Below are positions 7,610 to 17,573 of a stretch of 45,973 nt of DNA, piece by piece; the stretch's first letter is position 1, and every line of letters starts with the position of its first letter. Below the pieces are notes generated by a model, which was not told the DNA's origin, ran no database searches, and saw nothing but the letters and a program-made list of their open reading frames with translations. Location: the NCBI GenBank assembly GCA_902826095.1, contig CADEDN010000027.1, positions 1 through 45,973 on the forward strand, given 5' to 3'. The translations under genes and the position numbers were made by a program. The DNA is from an uncultured Alphaproteobacteria bacterium (GTDB lineage Bacteria > Pseudomonadota > Alphaproteobacteria > Caulobacterales > Parvularculaceae).

Positions 7610-9026
7610 GTTTGGAGAGAACGCTGCCGCCTCTGCTGAAGACGAAATAGACGACGAGTCCCGCGGCCATCCAGATGAAGAAGAATTGCTGCGTTCGCGC
7701 TTCAAGGCTCGCAAAAAGATAGAGGCAGCCGAGTATGGCCAGCGGACAAACAATGAAGGCGAGCGGCGTTCGGAAGGGCCGTTCGCGGTTGGGCTCGGTC
7801 CGACGCAAGATGAGAACGGCGGCGGCGGTCGCGATGAAGGCCGCGAGCGTTCCCGCATTCGCAAGCGCGGCGATGTCTTCAAGCGGCACGAGCCCTGCGA
7901 TGATCGCGCATACGACGGCGGTGACGACCGTCATCGCGACCGGCGCGCCGCTCTTCTTGTCGATCGCCGCAAGCTGGCGCGGCAGCAATCCGTCGCGCGC
8001 CATCACGAAGAAGATGCGGCTCTGGCCGAACATGAAGGCGAGAATGACGGTCGGGATGCCGATGATCACCGCGAGGCCGAGCGCCGAGGCGACGCCTTCG
8101 TAGCCGATGCCGCGCAGGATGTGAGCGAGCGGCTCGCCGGAGCCCGCGAATTCCGTGAACGGCATGGCGCCGACGGCGGCAGCGCAGACGGCGAGATAGA
8201 TGAGCGTGCAGATCAGCATCGATCCGATGATGCCGATCGACAGATTCTTGCCTGGGTCCTTGGTTTCCTCGGCCGCGGTCGACACCGCATCAAATCCGTA
8301 AAACGCGAAGAAAGTGATCGCCGCCGCCGACATCACGCCGCGCGGAACCGCCTCGCCGTCGATGATCGTCGTCGTCGCCGGAAAGCCATATGGCATGAAC
8401 GGATCGAAATTGACGATGTTGAAGTGGAGGAGGGCGATCACGATAAACGCCGCAAGCGCTGTCAGCTTGATGAGAACGAGCCACCCGTTGACAGTGGCGC
8501 TCTCGCGGGTGCCGATCATCAACAGCCCGGCGACGACGCCGATGATGGCGATCGCCGGCAGGTTGACGAGCCCGCCTTGCTGCGGTCCGACCGCTAGCGC
8601 CGTCGGCAAATCGACGCCGACGCTTTGCAGAAATCCGACCGCGTAGCCGGACCAGCCGACCGCGACCGCCGACCCAACGACAGTGTATTCGAGGATGAGC
8701 GCCCAGCCGATGATCCAGGCCGGAAGCTCGCCCATCGAAGCGTACGCGTAGGTGTAGGCGCTCCCTGATGCCGGCATCATGGTGGCGAGTTCGGCGTAAG
8801 CGAGCGCCGCAAAAGCGCACACAAGACCGGCGACGACGAAAGCGATCATCACCGCGGGGCCCGCGCGCTCGGCGCCGACGCCGATCAGCGTATAAATCCC
8901 GGTCCCGACGATCGCCCCGACGCCAAGCAGCACAAGATGCCACGCGGATAACGACCGCCGAAGACGGTCTGGCGCCGTGTGATCGATCAGAGTGTCGATC
9001 GGCTTGCGCCGGAATAGGTCGCTCAT
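7593..9026 (-). CDS. APC-family amino-acid permease
   Basis: A 477-residue, roughly twelve-helix inner-membrane transporter of the amino acid-polyamine-organocation family, closest in form to the bacterial relatives of cationic amino-acid transporters. The first helix carries the substrate-binding GVGAIVGTGIY motif near residue 36, and helix 3 the ELATMMPASGSAYTYAY signature. The FAFYGFDAVSTAAEETKDP motif is typical of this subgroup. ATG at 9026 is chosen because GGAGG lies just upstream; the open frame extends further but without family similarity. Its C-terminal tail (KQKKGA) overlaps the FKBP terminator. It diverges from phhB. The substrate is not identifiable. Confidence 0.88.
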   Translation of the reverse strand: MSDLFRRKPIDTLIDHTAPDRLRRSLSAWHLVLLGVGAIVGTGIYTLIGVGAERAGPAVMIAFVVAGLVCAFAALAYAELATMMPASGSAYTYAYASMGELPAWIIGWALILEYTVVGSAVAVGWSGYAVGFLQSVGVDLPTALAVGPQQGGLVNLPAIAIIGVVAGLLMIGTRESATVNGWLVLIKLTALAAFIVIALLHFNIVNFDPFMPYGFPATTTIIDGEAVPRGVMSAAAITFFAFYGFDAVSTAAEETKDPGKNLSIGIIGSMLICTLIYLAVCAAAVGAMPFTEFAGSGEPLAHILRGIGYEGVASALGLAVIIGIPTVILAFMFGQSRIFFVMARDGLLPRQLAAIDKKSGAPVAMTVVTAVVCAIIAGLVPLEDIAALANAGTLAAFIATAAAVLILRRTEPNRERPFRTPLAFIVCPLAILGCLYLFASLEARTQQFFFIWMAAGLVVYFVFSRGGSVLSKQKKGA

Positions 9027-9112
9027 CCGCCCCTCCGCTCTTGGACTGTCGACCTTGTCGGCTGGTTTCGCTGTTTGAAGCAAGGCGTCGGCGCGTGTAG
9101 GAATGCGGTCGC

Positions 9113-9418
9113 ATGACCGCAATATTGACAGGATCCGAGCGCGATGCGCTCCTTGCGGAATTCCCCGGCTGGGAGCTCGGCGCGGGCGGTCATTCCATCC
9201 GCCGATCATTTAAATTCGCCGATTTCAGCGAGGCGTTCGGCTTCATGACCCGGGTCGCGCTCGCGGCGGAGAAGGCCGATCATCACCCCGAATGGTCGAA
9301 TGTTTATAACCTTGTGGAGATTGTGCTGACGACCCATGACGCCGGCGGGCTGACGGCCCGGGATTTCGCGCTCGCCAGGGCGATTGACGCGGCCGCCCAA
9401 AGGCTTACGTCACAATAA
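9113..9418 (+). CDS. phhB: Pterin-4-alpha-carbinolamine dehydratase
   Basis: A 101-residue protein of the PCD/DCoH family, which dehydrates 4a-hydroxytetrahydrobiopterin and so recycles the cofactor of aromatic amino-acid hydroxylases. The signature [12 protein letters not shown], with the two catalytic histidines, is intact, as are the [11 protein letters not shown] helix before it and the [13 protein letters not shown] strand after it. Length is normal. No phenylalanine hydroxylase gene is adjacent; in many alphaproteobacteria PCD proteins also occur without one, where they may serve molybdopterin or other pterin chemistry. Confidence 0.92.
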   Translation: MTAILTGSERDALLAEFPGWELGAGGHSIRRSFKFADFSEAFGFMTRVALAAEKADHHPEWSNVYNLVEIVLTTHDAGGLTARDFALARAIDAAAQRLTSQ

Positions 9419-9495
9419 AGCCGCGCCGGCGCCTTTGTGGCGCCCGCCAAACCCCGTTAGGGTCCGCCCTGACGATTTTTCGGGGAAGACAGAAA

Positions 9496-10191
9496 ATGGC
9501 TACAATCGCCCTTGTCGATGACGACGCGAACATCCTGACTTCGGTCTCAATGGCGCTGGAAGCGGAAGGTCACCAGGTGAAGACCTTTGAAGACGGCGCC
9601 GCGGCGCTCGCCGACATCTCGGCGACGCCGCCGGATCTCATCATATCCGACATCAAGATGCCGACGATGGACGGCATGGAGCTGCTTCGGCGAATCCGGC
9701 AGGCGTCCGATCTGCCGTTGATTTTCCTGACTTCGAAGGATGAAGAAATCGACGAAGTGCTCGGCCTCACCATGGGCGCCGACGATTATGTGAAAAAGCC
9801 GTTCTCGCAGCGCCTCCTTCTCGAGCGCGTCAAGGCCGTGCTTCGCCGCCGCAATGCGGGGCCGTCGCCGACGAAGGAAGAAGAAAAACAGATCATCCGA
9901 CGGACGAGCCTGACGCTTGACCCGATGCGCCACGCCTGCGTCTGGAAAGGTCAGGCGGTGACGCTGACGGTGACGGAGTTCCTGATCCTTGAATCGCTTG
10001 CGCAGCGACCCGGATTCGTGAAAAGCCGCGACGCGTTGATGGATGCGGCCTATGACGATCAGGTCTATGTCGATGACCGCACCATCGACAGCCACATCAA
10101 GCGGATTCGGAAGAAGTTTCGCGTCGTCGATCCCGAGTTCGACTCAATCGAGACGCTTTACGGCGTCGGCTACAAGTACAAGGAGATTTGA
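9496..10191 (+). CDS. chvI: Response regulator ChvI (OmpR family)
   Basis: A 231-residue DNA-binding response regulator. The receiver domain (1-120) has the acidic pair DDD at 8-10, the phospho-acceptor Asp52 in IISDIKMP and Lys in VKKPF. The C-terminal winged helix (about 140-228) ends with YGVGYKYKE. Identification as ChvI rests on the sequence and on the neighbours: chvG, hprK, EIIA and HPr follow directly, the standard alphaproteobacterial order. ChvI controls envelope and acid-stress genes in this class. Ribosome-binding site GGGGAAG precedes the ATG. Confidence 0.92.
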   Translation: MATIALVDDDANILTSVSMALEAEGHQVKTFEDGAAALADISATPPDLIISDIKMPTMDGMELLRRIRQASDLPLIFLTSKDEEIDEVLGLTMGADDYVKKPFSQRLLLERVKAVLRRRNAGPSPTKEEEKQIIRRTSLTLDPMRHACVWKGQAVTLTVTEFLILESLAQRPGFVKSRDALMDAAYDDQVYVDDRTIDSHIKRIRKKFRVVDPEFDSIETLYGVGYKYKEI

Positions 10192-11936
10192 TCGCGCGGA
10201 TGAAAGTGGGGGCGGCCAAGCGACCGCGCCAATCCGCTGGCGGCCCGTCGGCAAGAGGCGGGGGAGCCGGCGTCGCCGTATCGCGGCTGACGCTGACGAT
10301 CGTGCTCGCCAATTTCATCGGCCTTGTCATTCTTCTGGTCGGGTCGCTCGGCGTCACCCAGTATCGCGACGGTCTCGTGCAGGCCAAGCTCCAGGGCGTG
10401 CGCGCGCAGGCCCAACTCTTCGCCGATGTTCTGGCGCAGGCCGCCGTCGATGAATCGGGGTGCCAGCCGGCGCTCAGCGACGAGAATCGCGCCGAAACGA
10501 TGATCTGCGGGCATTCCTTGTCCAGGCGCGACGTCAATGAAGTCTTCAATCGCGTCTGGGACAGCTTTGAAGGACGCGTGCGCATTTTCAATGCGCCGCA
10601 ATCGGGCGAAACGCCGCCGGTAAAGGACGCCGGCGCCTTGCTGATTGACGACGTCATGTTGCGCGAAGACGCGATCGTCGTCGAACCGCTGGCGCCTGTC
10701 GATGACGCCAGCGCCGACAATGCGTTCTGGCGGATCGGCCGGGGAGCTGAAGGCATACTTAAGCGCTTCATGACCGGCGCATTCCGGCGACAGGCGGCGC
10801 GACGGACGGTCGAAGCCGAACTCAATGAGGCGCTCGCGTCATCGCCATTTGCGGCGGATCGCGGCGCGACGTCGGTGCGTTTCAATGAAGACGGCGAACT
10901 CGTCGCGTCGGTTTCCGTTCCGATCCGCCGCGTCCAGGCGATTTACGGGATCGTTACAGCCGAAATCGGCGGCATCGAAGAAGTTGTTGCGGACGCAAGG
11001 CTCGCGATCCTGCCGTTCTTCGGTCTCGCCTGCGCGGCGGCCATCCTGTCGTCATTGCTGTTGACAGCGGCGATCGCTCAGCCGATCCGGCAGCTCGCGG
11101 TCGCCGCCGACAAGGTCCGCGAAGGGATTGCGGCGGCGGGCCGCGCGCGCATCCCCGACTTCTCGCATCGAAGGGACGAAATCGGCGAACTCTCCTCGTC
11201 ATTGCGCGCGATGACGCAGGCGATCTACGCGCGAATAGAAGCGATCGAGAGTTTTGCGGCGGACGTCTCTCATGAGCTCAAGAACCCGCTGACATCGATA
11301 AGGAGCGCGACTGAGACGCTTGAAATCGCGACAAAGCCGGAAGCGCGCGAAAAGCTGATGGGCGTGATCAAGAAAGACGTCGCGCGCATGGACCGCCTGA
11401 TTACCGATATTTCAAATGCGTCCCGCCTTGACGCCGAGCTTGCGCGGGAGGCGAGAGAGGCGGTCGACATCAGGAAGCTTCTCAGCGACATCGCCGAGCT
11501 CTACCGGATGACCGCGAAGGAGAAAGAGGCGCGCGTCGCGTATGATCCATCGGGCGCGCCGATCTACCTCTTCGGCAACGCGACGGCGCTGGGACAGGTG
11601 TTCCGCAATCTAATCGACAATGCGCGCTCATTCTCGCCGATGGACGGCGAAGTGCGGGTTTTTCTCGCGCCGCCGACGGATCGCCATCGCAGCGCGCAAG
11701 TGATCGTCGACGATGACGGTCCAGGCATACCGCCGGACGCGCTCGAAAAAGTGTTTTCGCGATTTTATACGAAACGGCCGCAAGGCTCCGCCTTCGGCAA
11801 TAATTCCGGTCTCGGCCTTGCGATCTCGCGCCAGATCGTCGTCAGTCATGGCGGCGTCATCTGGGCGGAGAATAGGGCGGATGAGAACGGCGCGACGAAG
11901 GGCGCCCGGTTCGTCGTCGAATTGCCGGTCGCTTGA
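10188..11936 (+). CDS. chvG: Sensor histidine kinase ChvG
   Basis: A membrane histidine kinase of up to 582 residues. A proline/glycine-rich cytoplasmic N-terminus is followed by a first membrane helix (about 37-57), a long periplasmic sensor region, a second helix (about 270-295), HAMP, HisKA with the phospho-histidine in [13 protein letters not shown], and an ATPase domain with N-box [18 protein letters not shown] and [11 protein letters not shown]. It is the partner of ChvI, and in relatives is held inactive by a periplasmic inhibitor (ExoR) in some lineages. The start is uncertain: TTG at 10188 overlaps the chvI stop, but AGGAG ends only two bases before it; ATG at 10200 has 14-base spacing. 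Confidence 0.92.
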   Translation: MIARMKVGAAKRPRQSAGGPSARGGGAGVAVSRLTLTIVLANFIGLVILLVGSLGVTQYRDGLVQAKLQGVRAQAQLFADVLAQAAVDESGCQPALSDENRAETMICGHSLSRRDVNEVFNRVWDSFEGRVRIFNAPQSGETPPVKDAGALLIDDVMLREDAIVVEPLAPVDDASADNAFWRIGRGAEGILKRFMTGAFRRQAARRTVEAELNEALASSPFAADRGATSVRFNEDGELVASVSVPIRRVQAIYGIVTAEIGGIEEVVADARLAILPFFGLACAAAILSSLLLTAAIAQPIRQLAVAADKVREGIAAAGRARIPDFSHRRDEIGELSSSLRAMTQAIYARIEAIESFAADVSHELKNPLTSIRSATETLEIATKPEAREKLMGVIKKDVARMDRLITDISNASRLDAELAREAREAVDIRKLLSDIAELYRMTAKEKEARVAYDPSGAPIYLFGNATALGQVFRNLIDNARSFSPMDGEVRVFLAPPTDRHRSAQVIVDDDGPGIPPDALEKVFSRFYTKRPQGSAFGNNSGLGLAISRQIVVSHGGVIWAENRADENGATKGARFVVELPVA

Positions 11937-12454
11937 GCGTGGCCGCCCATCTCCTCCATGGCGCCGCGGTCGGCGTTGCGCAGGACGCAGCCGGCCCGCT
12001 TCTTGGCGTCCTCATTCTCGGCGGCGAGGGCGCTGGCAAATCGTCGCTTGCGCTCCTGCTGGTCGACGGCTGCATTAGCCAGCGCACCGCTCTCATCGCC
12101 GACGATGTCGTCAAGGTCGAGATCGCCGGGCGAGGCTTGGTCGCGAGCGCGCCCGCGGCCCTTCGCGGCCTGATTGAGGTCAGGGGCTACGGACCCGCGC
12201 CAATCCGCCATATCGACGCCCTGCCGCTCCTTCTCGCGGTCGACCTTTCCGGCGCGGCTGAGCGCGTCCCGGAGCCCTCCCTCTTTGCGCCGATCAAGGG
12301 CGGGCCCTCGATTCCGGCCTATCCCTTCCTGTGGAAAGGCGCCGAAGCGACCGCCGCCGCGCGTCTCCGGCGGATGGTTTGCGCGATTTCCAGTGGACAA
12401 AGCCGTGAACGCCAGCAGGATAGCGGCCAGTATTTACAGAACGGCGCTTCATGA
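11933..12454 (+). CDS. hprK: HPr kinase/phosphorylase, short alphaproteobacterial form
   Basis: A protein of about 171-173 residues corresponding to the C-terminal catalytic domain of HprK only, as is usual in alphaproteobacteria. The P-loop GGEGAGKS lies at 30-37, LIADDVV follows near 59, and the GLIEVRGYG region near 83 is the HprK signature. It phosphorylates HPr on serine and can remove the phosphate. The start is TTG 11933 (overlapping the chvG stop) or GTG 11939; neither has a clear ribosome-binding site, which suggests translational coupling. The stop overlaps the next start as ATGA. Confidence 0.9.
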   Translation: MSVAAHLLHGAAVGVAQDAAGPLLGVLILGGEGAGKSSLALLLVDGCISQRTALIADDVVKVEIAGRGLVASAPAALRGLIEVRGYGPAPIRHIDALPLLLAVDLSGAAERVPEPSLFAPIKGGPSIPAYPFLWKGAEATAAARLRRMVCAISSGQSRERQQDSGQYLQNGAS

Positions 12455-12858
12455 TCGGTCTTGTCATCGTCACTCATGGGCGGCTCGCCGAGCACTTCCT
12501 CGAGGCGACGGTCCATGTCGTCGGCCCGCAGGAGCGGATCGAAACCGTGTCGATCGAAGCTGACGACGATATGGAGCGGCGCCGGGCGGATATCGTCGCC
12601 GCCGCGGAAAGGGTTGATGACGGAAGCGGCGTCATCATTCTGACCGACATGTTCGGCGGAACGCCGTCGAACCTCGCAATCTCGATCATGGAAAAGGCGA
12701 ACGCCGAAGTCATCGCCGGCGTCAATCTTCCAATGTTGATCAAGCTCGCATCGATCCGCGCCGACAAGCCCTTGAAGGACGCGGTCGCCGCAGCGCATGA
12801 CGCGGGTCGCAAATATATCAACGTCGCGTCCTGGGTCCTCGCCGGCGAAGGCGGCTGA
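12451..12858 (+). CDS. PTS EIIA component, mannose family
   Basis: A 135-residue EIIA domain of the mannose/fucose-type PTS family. The phosphorylation site is His9 in VIVTHGRLA, and TDMFGGTPSN is the family's second signature. No IIB, IIC or IID gene is present, so this is a regulatory rather than sugar-transporting EIIA; phosphate is expected to flow from HPr (next gene) to His9. Such a protein next to ChvIG and HprK is standard for the class. The start ATG overlaps the hprK stop by four bases. Confidence 0.92.
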   Translation: MIGLVIVTHGRLAEHFLEATVHVVGPQERIETVSIEADDDMERRRADIVAAAERVDDGSGVIILTDMFGGTPSNLAISIMEKANAEVIAGVNLPMLIKLASIRADKPLKDAVAAAHDAGRKYINVASWVLAGEGG

Positions 12859-12886
12859 ACGATCCGGCTATCAGAACGAGCGTTCA

Positions 12887-13186
12887 TTGCACGGCGAGCC
12901 ATCATCAGCACAAACGCCGATCGTCAAAACCGCCTTGATCGTCAATCGGCGCGGCCTGCATGCGCGCGCGTCGGCGAAATTCTGCGCCGTCGCCGGCGCT
13001 TTTGACGCGACGATCCGGGTGACGAAGGACGATCTGACGGTCGGAGGCCGATCGATCATGGGCCTGTTGATGCTTGGCGCGGGCGTCGGCTCGCCGGTGA
13101 CGCTGTCGGCGACAGGGCCGCAGGCGAGCGAAGCGGTCGACGCGCTGGCGAGGCTGATCGCCGACAAATTCGGCGAGGGGGAGTAG
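12887..13186 (+). CDS. ptsH: Phosphocarrier protein HPr
   Basis: HPr passes phosphate from enzyme I to EIIA. The core from about residue 12 is unmistakable: VNRRGLHARASAKF with the active His25, and GGRSIMGLLMLGAG with the regulatory serine that HprK modifies. No ATG fits. I chose TTG at 12887, giving 99 residues; the only ATG in this frame (12797) lies deep inside the EIIA gene and would add thirty unrelated residues. The gene for enzyme I is not in the window. It ends two bases from the stop of the opposing efflux adaptor. Confidence 0.85.
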   Translation: MHGEPSSAQTPIVKTALIVNRRGLHARASAKFCAVAGAFDATIRVTKDDLTVGGRSIMGLLMLGAGVGSPVTLSATGPQASEAVDALARLIADKFGEGE

Positions 13187-13188
13187 CG

Positions 13189-14337
13189 TCAGCTCGTCGC
13201 GCCGCCGCCGGCGTTCGATTGAATGACGACCTTTTGACCGTCGCGCAGGCGTTCGCCGCCCCGGATCACGACGCGGTCGCCCGCTTTGACTTCGCCAATG
13301 ATTTCGATGAGGTCGCCGTCGGCCGCGCCGAGTTCGACGTCGACTTGCTTGGCGACATCGTCCGCGCCGACGACGAAGAGGCTGACGCGATCGGCCCGCA
13401 AGATGATCGCGTCGCGATGCGCGGCGACAACTTTTTTCGGCGCGCTGCGCGGCAGGCTGACCTGAACGGCGGAGCCGATATGCCAGTCCGTCTCCGGCAG
13501 AATGAGTCGCAATTCCAATGTGCGGCTGACCGTATCGCCGACAGGAACGACCGCGCGCACTTTTGCGCTGATCGTTTCGACGCCATTTGAAATCCTGACA
13601 TTGTCGCCGGCGTGCACCGCCGCAAGAAGCGTGTCCGTCGCTTGCGCGGTCACTTCAAGCTCATCGATATTGACGAGACGCGCAATCGGCGCGCCCGGAT
13701 TGGCGAACTCGCCGACTTCAATCTCCCGCGCGGCGATGCGGCCGTTGAACGGCGCCTTGACCTCGGTTCTTTCAAGCGCCGTTTCAGCGCGGCGCAGCGC
13801 GACGCGCGCGCGTTCGAGGTTTTGCTGGGATTCATCGCGATCGGCGCGCATCTGATCGACCGCCGCCTCGGATTCGCCGCCATCTTCGCCGAGCCCCTCA
13901 TGACGGCCGACCAGCCGGGCGAGATACCCGGCCCTCGAGGACAGGCGCTTGATGTCCGTGCGCGCTTCGTCTCGCTGCTGGCTGGCGTCCGCCGGATCGA
14001 TCCGGGCGATGATTTCGCCGGCCTTCACTTCGGATCCGATTTCGGCGACCCAGAGCACCTGGCCTGGCGTCGCCGCGGCGATAAGGCTGTCATTGACGCT
14101 GACGACCGATCCTGGCGCATCCGCATGCGGCGCAAGGCTTGTCGCGACCGCTTCCGCGACGCGGACATTCGCCGGCGGCGGCGCGGGCGGGCCGGCCTCC
14201 GCCGAAGCCTTCGCCTTGTCATTGAACGCGCCGGCGAAATAGGCGCCGGAGCCTGCAAGCGCGACGAGCGCAACAGCGCCGGCGAGGAGCGGGCCCGGTC
14301 GTCGGAGATTCAGTTTGGGCATGGCGTTCATCCTCAT
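13189..14337 (-). CDS. RND efflux periplasmic adaptor (membrane fusion protein)
   Basis: A protein of 377-382 residues of the AcrA/HlyD family that links the inner-membrane pump to an outer-membrane channel. An N-terminal membrane anchor (about 12-33) is followed by a lipoyl/barrel-sandwich half (VLWVAEIGSEVKAGEIIARID), a helical hairpin (about 120-180), the second lipoyl half (VKAPFNGRIAAREIEVGEF) and beta-barrel domains. It is the second gene after the RND pump: its first ATG overlaps the pump stop by four bases. The in-frame ATG at 14322 has a better ribosome-binding site (GAGGA, eight bases) and may be the true start. Confidence 0.9.
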   Translation of the reverse strand: MRMNAMPKLNLRRPGPLLAGAVALVALAGSGAYFAGAFNDKAKASAEAGPPAPPPANVRVAEAVATSLAPHADAPGSVVSVNDSLIAAATPGQVLWVAEIGSEVKAGEIIARIDPADASQQRDEARTDIKRLSSRAGYLARLVGRHEGLGEDGGESEAAVDQMRADRDESQQNLERARVALRRAETALERTEVKAPFNGRIAAREIEVGEFANPGAPIARLVNIDELEVTAQATDTLLAAVHAGDNVRISNGVETISAKVRAVVPVGDTVSRTLELRLILPETDWHIGSAVQVSLPRSAPKKVVAAHRDAIILRADRVSLFVVGADDVAKQVDVELGAADGDLIEIIGEVKAGDRVVIRGGERLRDGQKVVIQSNAGGGATS

Positions 14338-17300
14338 TCGGCCGGCTGAAGGATCAAGTCGCGGCTCCGCGCGGCGGACTTTGCGGAGCCGAGCTGCAAC
14401 ATGGCCGGCATCAGGACCAGCGTGAAAATGGTCGACACCGCAATCCCGCCGAAAATGACGGTTGCCAAGCCGCGATAAATTTGCGCGCCTTCCCCCGGCG
14501 CGACGATCAGCGGCAGCATGCCCATCAAGGTCGTCGCGGTCGTTGCGAAAATCGGCCGGGTCCTGAGGCGCAACGCTTCGCGCACGGATTCCGCGCGCGA
14601 CTTGCCTTCCGCTTCCGATTGCCGCGTCTGTTCGACAAGAAGGATCGCGTTGTTGACGACGATGCCGAGCAGAATAATGAATCCAATCATTCCGAGCAGG
14701 TCGAGCGGCGTCGGATTGACGAGGTTGAGGATTCGGATCGCGATGACGCCGCCGACGGCCGCCATCGGCAGCGCGACGATGACGATTGCGGCGTCGCGCA
14801 GCGATTTGAAAAGCGCCGCCATGATCAGGAAAAGGATTGCGACAGCGAGCAGGAAATTGCCGCCGAGATTGCTGATGGCGCGGTTCAGGCTGTCCGCCTC
14901 GCCGGCATAGGCGAGCGACGATCCTTCTGGCAGCGCCGCATATATGTCCTTCTCCGCGCTTTCCTTGAGTTTGGCGATGACGTCGCCAAGCGCCATTCCT
15001 TCCGGCGGGTTGACGCCGAGCGAAATCGTGCGACGCCCGTCATAGCGGATGATTTGTTGCGGCCCGACGGTTCGCTCAAATCTCGCGAGTTCTCCGAGCG
15101 GGACGATTGAACCGTTCGGCGTCGCCATCGGCGCCGTCGCCAGATATTCAGGCTCGCCCCATTCATTCGCCTCAAGGATGATGTCGACGCGCGAATCTTC
15201 ATGGAAGAATTCGCCGAGCCACAGACCGTCGCCGAGCGCGCGCACGGCGCTCGCGACGCTGTCGCGCGTCATGCCGACCTCGGCGATGCGGCGGTCATTC
15301 GGAATCAGCGTGATTTCAGGATTGACGATCTGCGGATCAGGATTGGGCCACACCGACGCGCCGGGGAGGGCGGCGTTGATGATGTCGATCGCCGCCGGTG
15401 TCGCATCGAGGAGCGCGTTATAATCGGCGGACTGGAGGTCGACCCGGATGCCGCCGCCGCCGCCGAAATCGCCGAAGAGTTCGCCCTGTTGCGCGAAAAC
15501 TCGCGTGTCGGGAAATCCCGCAAGGATCTCCTCATTGACGATCTTTTCGAGCTCGCCCATTTTCGACTGGATTTTAGGGCGGACGCCGATATTGCCGCCC
15601 CATTCGCCGGAATAGAGATAATAGTTGAGCAGCGCCGGCTCTTGCTCGCCCTTCATGTACGGGTCGAGTCGTTTCACGACGACCTCGGCGAATTCCTTGC
15701 GGATCATGTCGGCGCTCGCTCCCGACGGGAAGGATATGAAGCCGTCAATCGCCGCGCGTTTGACCGGCGGCAGGTAATTCAGGGAAGGGAAAAGCATGAC
15801 CGCTAGGGCGACCGGAGCAACGGTCAATCCGGCGATCCAGGCGATGCGCCGCTTCGGCGTCCGCGTCAGGCCCATGACGATGTCCGGAAGCTGTTCGAAG
15901 AATGACGGCTTCGTCGCCGCCAATCTCGGCTGCTCCTTTTTCTTCATGAACAACGCCGCGCCAAGCGGCAGAACCGTCGCCGCCACGACGAGACTAAAAC
16001 AGACCGCGGCGGCGATCGTCAGCGCCAGATCGGCGAAAAGCTGGCCTTCGACGTCTTCAAAAAACATGATCGGAATGAACACGGCGACGGTCGTCACCGT
16101 CGACGCGAAAAGCGCGCCGAACACCTGCTTGACCGCCAGATAGGCGGCCTCCTTCGGCTCGCGCCCTTCGTCGCGCATTCGGACGAAATTCTCAAGAACG
16201 ACAATCGCCGCGTCGAGCACCATGCCGGTCGCGAACGCAAGGCCCGCAAGCGAAATCACATTGATCGAGCGGCCTGTCATGTTGAGAAAGACGATGGTCG
16301 CGACAAGGCAGATCGGGATCGCTGAAGCGATGAGCAGGGTCGCGACCGTGCGCCGCAGGAACGCCCACAAGATGCCTGTCGCGAGCAGGACGCCGAGCAG
16401 CAAGTTCCCCGTCAGCATCGACAAGGCGTTCTTGATGAAGAGCGACGGATCGAAGCTCTTGTGGATGGCGTAGCCCATCTCCGCGAGCTGGCCTTCGTTC
16501 AGCTCATCGATCTTGTCCGTAATGGCGTCGATCGCCGCGAGCGTGTTCGCGCCAGGCTCGCGCATGACGCGCATGCCGATCGCCGGATTGCCGTTTTGAT
16601 AGACGACGCCGCCGCGGCGATCATTGGCGACTTCGACTTTGGCGACGTCATTCAGCCGAATCGGCGAGCCGTTGCGCCAGGCGAGGATCGTGTCGCCGAG
16701 CTGTTCGGCGGTATAGCGGCCTTCAAAGCGCATCGTGTAATTGCGCCGGCCGACTTCAACCGATCCGCCGGTGACGTCCGTCGACCGGTTCACGGTTTGC
16801 GCGACCTGATCGATGGTCACGCCGAGCTGCGACAGTCGGAACGGGTCGAATGAAATCCGGATGATTTCCTCGCCGTCATCCGAATTGACATCGACGCCCG
16901 CGACGCCGTCGATCGCTTCGAGTTCGGGCGCCACGCGCGTCTGCGCGAACTCCGTCATCTTGCCGGACGCATTGTCATGTCCCGGGAGGCGCTGCATGAA
17001 AAGGAATATCAGCGTGTCGCCGGCCGAGCCGCCGCCGAAATCGCCGATCGAGGGCCGGTCCGCCTCGGCCGGCAGACCGCGCACGCGTTGCAGTCGGCTC
17101 GTGACTTCGGTCAGAATCTTGTCCATGTCGGTCCCGAGCGCGAATTCAAGACGCACGAAACCGCCGCCGGAATTCGAGAAGGACTGCATGGTTTTAAGGC
17201 CCGGTATCCCGCGCAATTCGCGTTCGATGGGCTCGATGATTTCGCTTTCGACCTCGCGCGGGCTGGCGGCGCGCCAACCGGTCCAGATGCCGAGTTCCGG

Positions 17301-17426
17301 CCGTTCGATGTTGGGAAGAAGCTGGATCGGCAAGCGCGTGATCGAGACGACGCCGAGCAGCGCGATCAGCGCCAGGACGACGCCGACGGCTGCGGGATTT
17401 TTCAAACAGAGCTTGGTCAGACCCAT
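14334..17426 (-). CDS. RND efflux pump permease (AcrB/HAE-like)
   Basis: A 1030-residue proton-driven pump with the full RND layout: twelve membrane helices and two large periplasmic loops (about 35-330 and 560-860). The fourth-helix motif reads GMVLDAAIVVLEN, keeping the first aspartate of the classical DD pair but with Ala in place of the second; this is a common variant outside the Mex/Acr branch. The tenth/eleventh-helix stretch GIVVNNAILLVEQ is intact. It is the first gene of a two-gene minus-strand operon with the adaptor. No outer-membrane factor (TolC) gene or regulator is adjacent, so it probably uses a shared channel. The substrate is unknown. Confidence 0.92.
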   Translation of the reverse strand: MGLTKLCLKNPAAVGVVLALIALLGVVSITRLPIQLLPNIERPELGIWTGWRAASPREVESEIIEPIERELRGIPGLKTMQSFSNSGGGFVRLEFALGTDMDKILTEVTSRLQRVRGLPAEADRPSIGDFGGGSAGDTLIFLFMQRLPGHDNASGKMTEFAQTRVAPELEAIDGVAGVDVNSDDGEEIIRISFDPFRLSQLGVTIDQVAQTVNRSTDVTGGSVEVGRRNYTMRFEGRYTAEQLGDTILAWRNGSPIRLNDVAKVEVANDRRGGVVYQNGNPAIGMRVMREPGANTLAAIDAITDKIDELNEGQLAEMGYAIHKSFDPSLFIKNALSMLTGNLLLGVLLATGILWAFLRRTVATLLIASAIPICLVATIVFLNMTGRSINVISLAGLAFATGMVLDAAIVVLENFVRMRDEGREPKEAAYLAVKQVFGALFASTVTTVAVFIPIMFFEDVEGQLFADLALTIAAAVCFSLVVAATVLPLGAALFMKKKEQPRLAATKPSFFEQLPDIVMGLTRTPKRRIAWIAGLTVAPVALAVMLFPSLNYLPPVKRAAIDGFISFPSGASADMIRKEFAEVVVKRLDPYMKGEQEPALLNYYLYSGEWGGNIGVRPKIQSKMGELEKIVNEEILAGFPDTRVFAQQGELFGDFGGGGGIRVDLQSADYNALLDATPAAIDIINAALPGASVWPNPDPQIVNPEITLIPNDRRIAEVGMTRDSVASAVRALGDGLWLGEFFHEDSRVDIILEANEWGEPEYLATAPMATPNGSIVPLGELARFERTVGPQQIIRYDGRRTISLGVNPPEGMALGDVIAKLKESAEKDIYAALPEGSSLAYAGEADSLNRAISNLGGNFLLAVAILFLIMAALFKSLRDAAIVIVALPMAAVGGVIAIRILNLVNPTPLDLLGMIGFIILLGIVVNNAILLVEQTRQSEAEGKSRAESVREALRLRTRPIFATTATTLMGMLPLIVAPGEGAQIYRGLATVIFGGIAVSTIFTLVLMPAMLQLGSAKSAARSRDLILQPAE

Positions 17427-17504
17427 GCGCGGCTCCGCGGAAATGACGTGAGCGACAAATGTCGCAACGTCGCATAAACTCCCGGAAAACCCTTAATAAC
17501 AAGA

Positions 17505-17533
17505 GGCCGTCGGTCGTCTTTCGACCAACGGCC
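17505..17533 (-). terminator. Hairpin after the M56/M23 gene
   Basis: GGCCGTCGGTCG and CGACCAACGGCC (11 of 12 pairs) enclose a TCTTT loop. On the minus strand the stem is followed by CTCTTGTTATT, a weak T-rich tail. It lies about 40 bases past the stop of the M56/M23 gene and upstream of the pump gene, so it would separate the two transcripts. Confidence 0.55.
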
Positions 17534-17573
17534 CGATGAAAGCGACGAAGTGAGAACCGCGTCGACGATCCGC

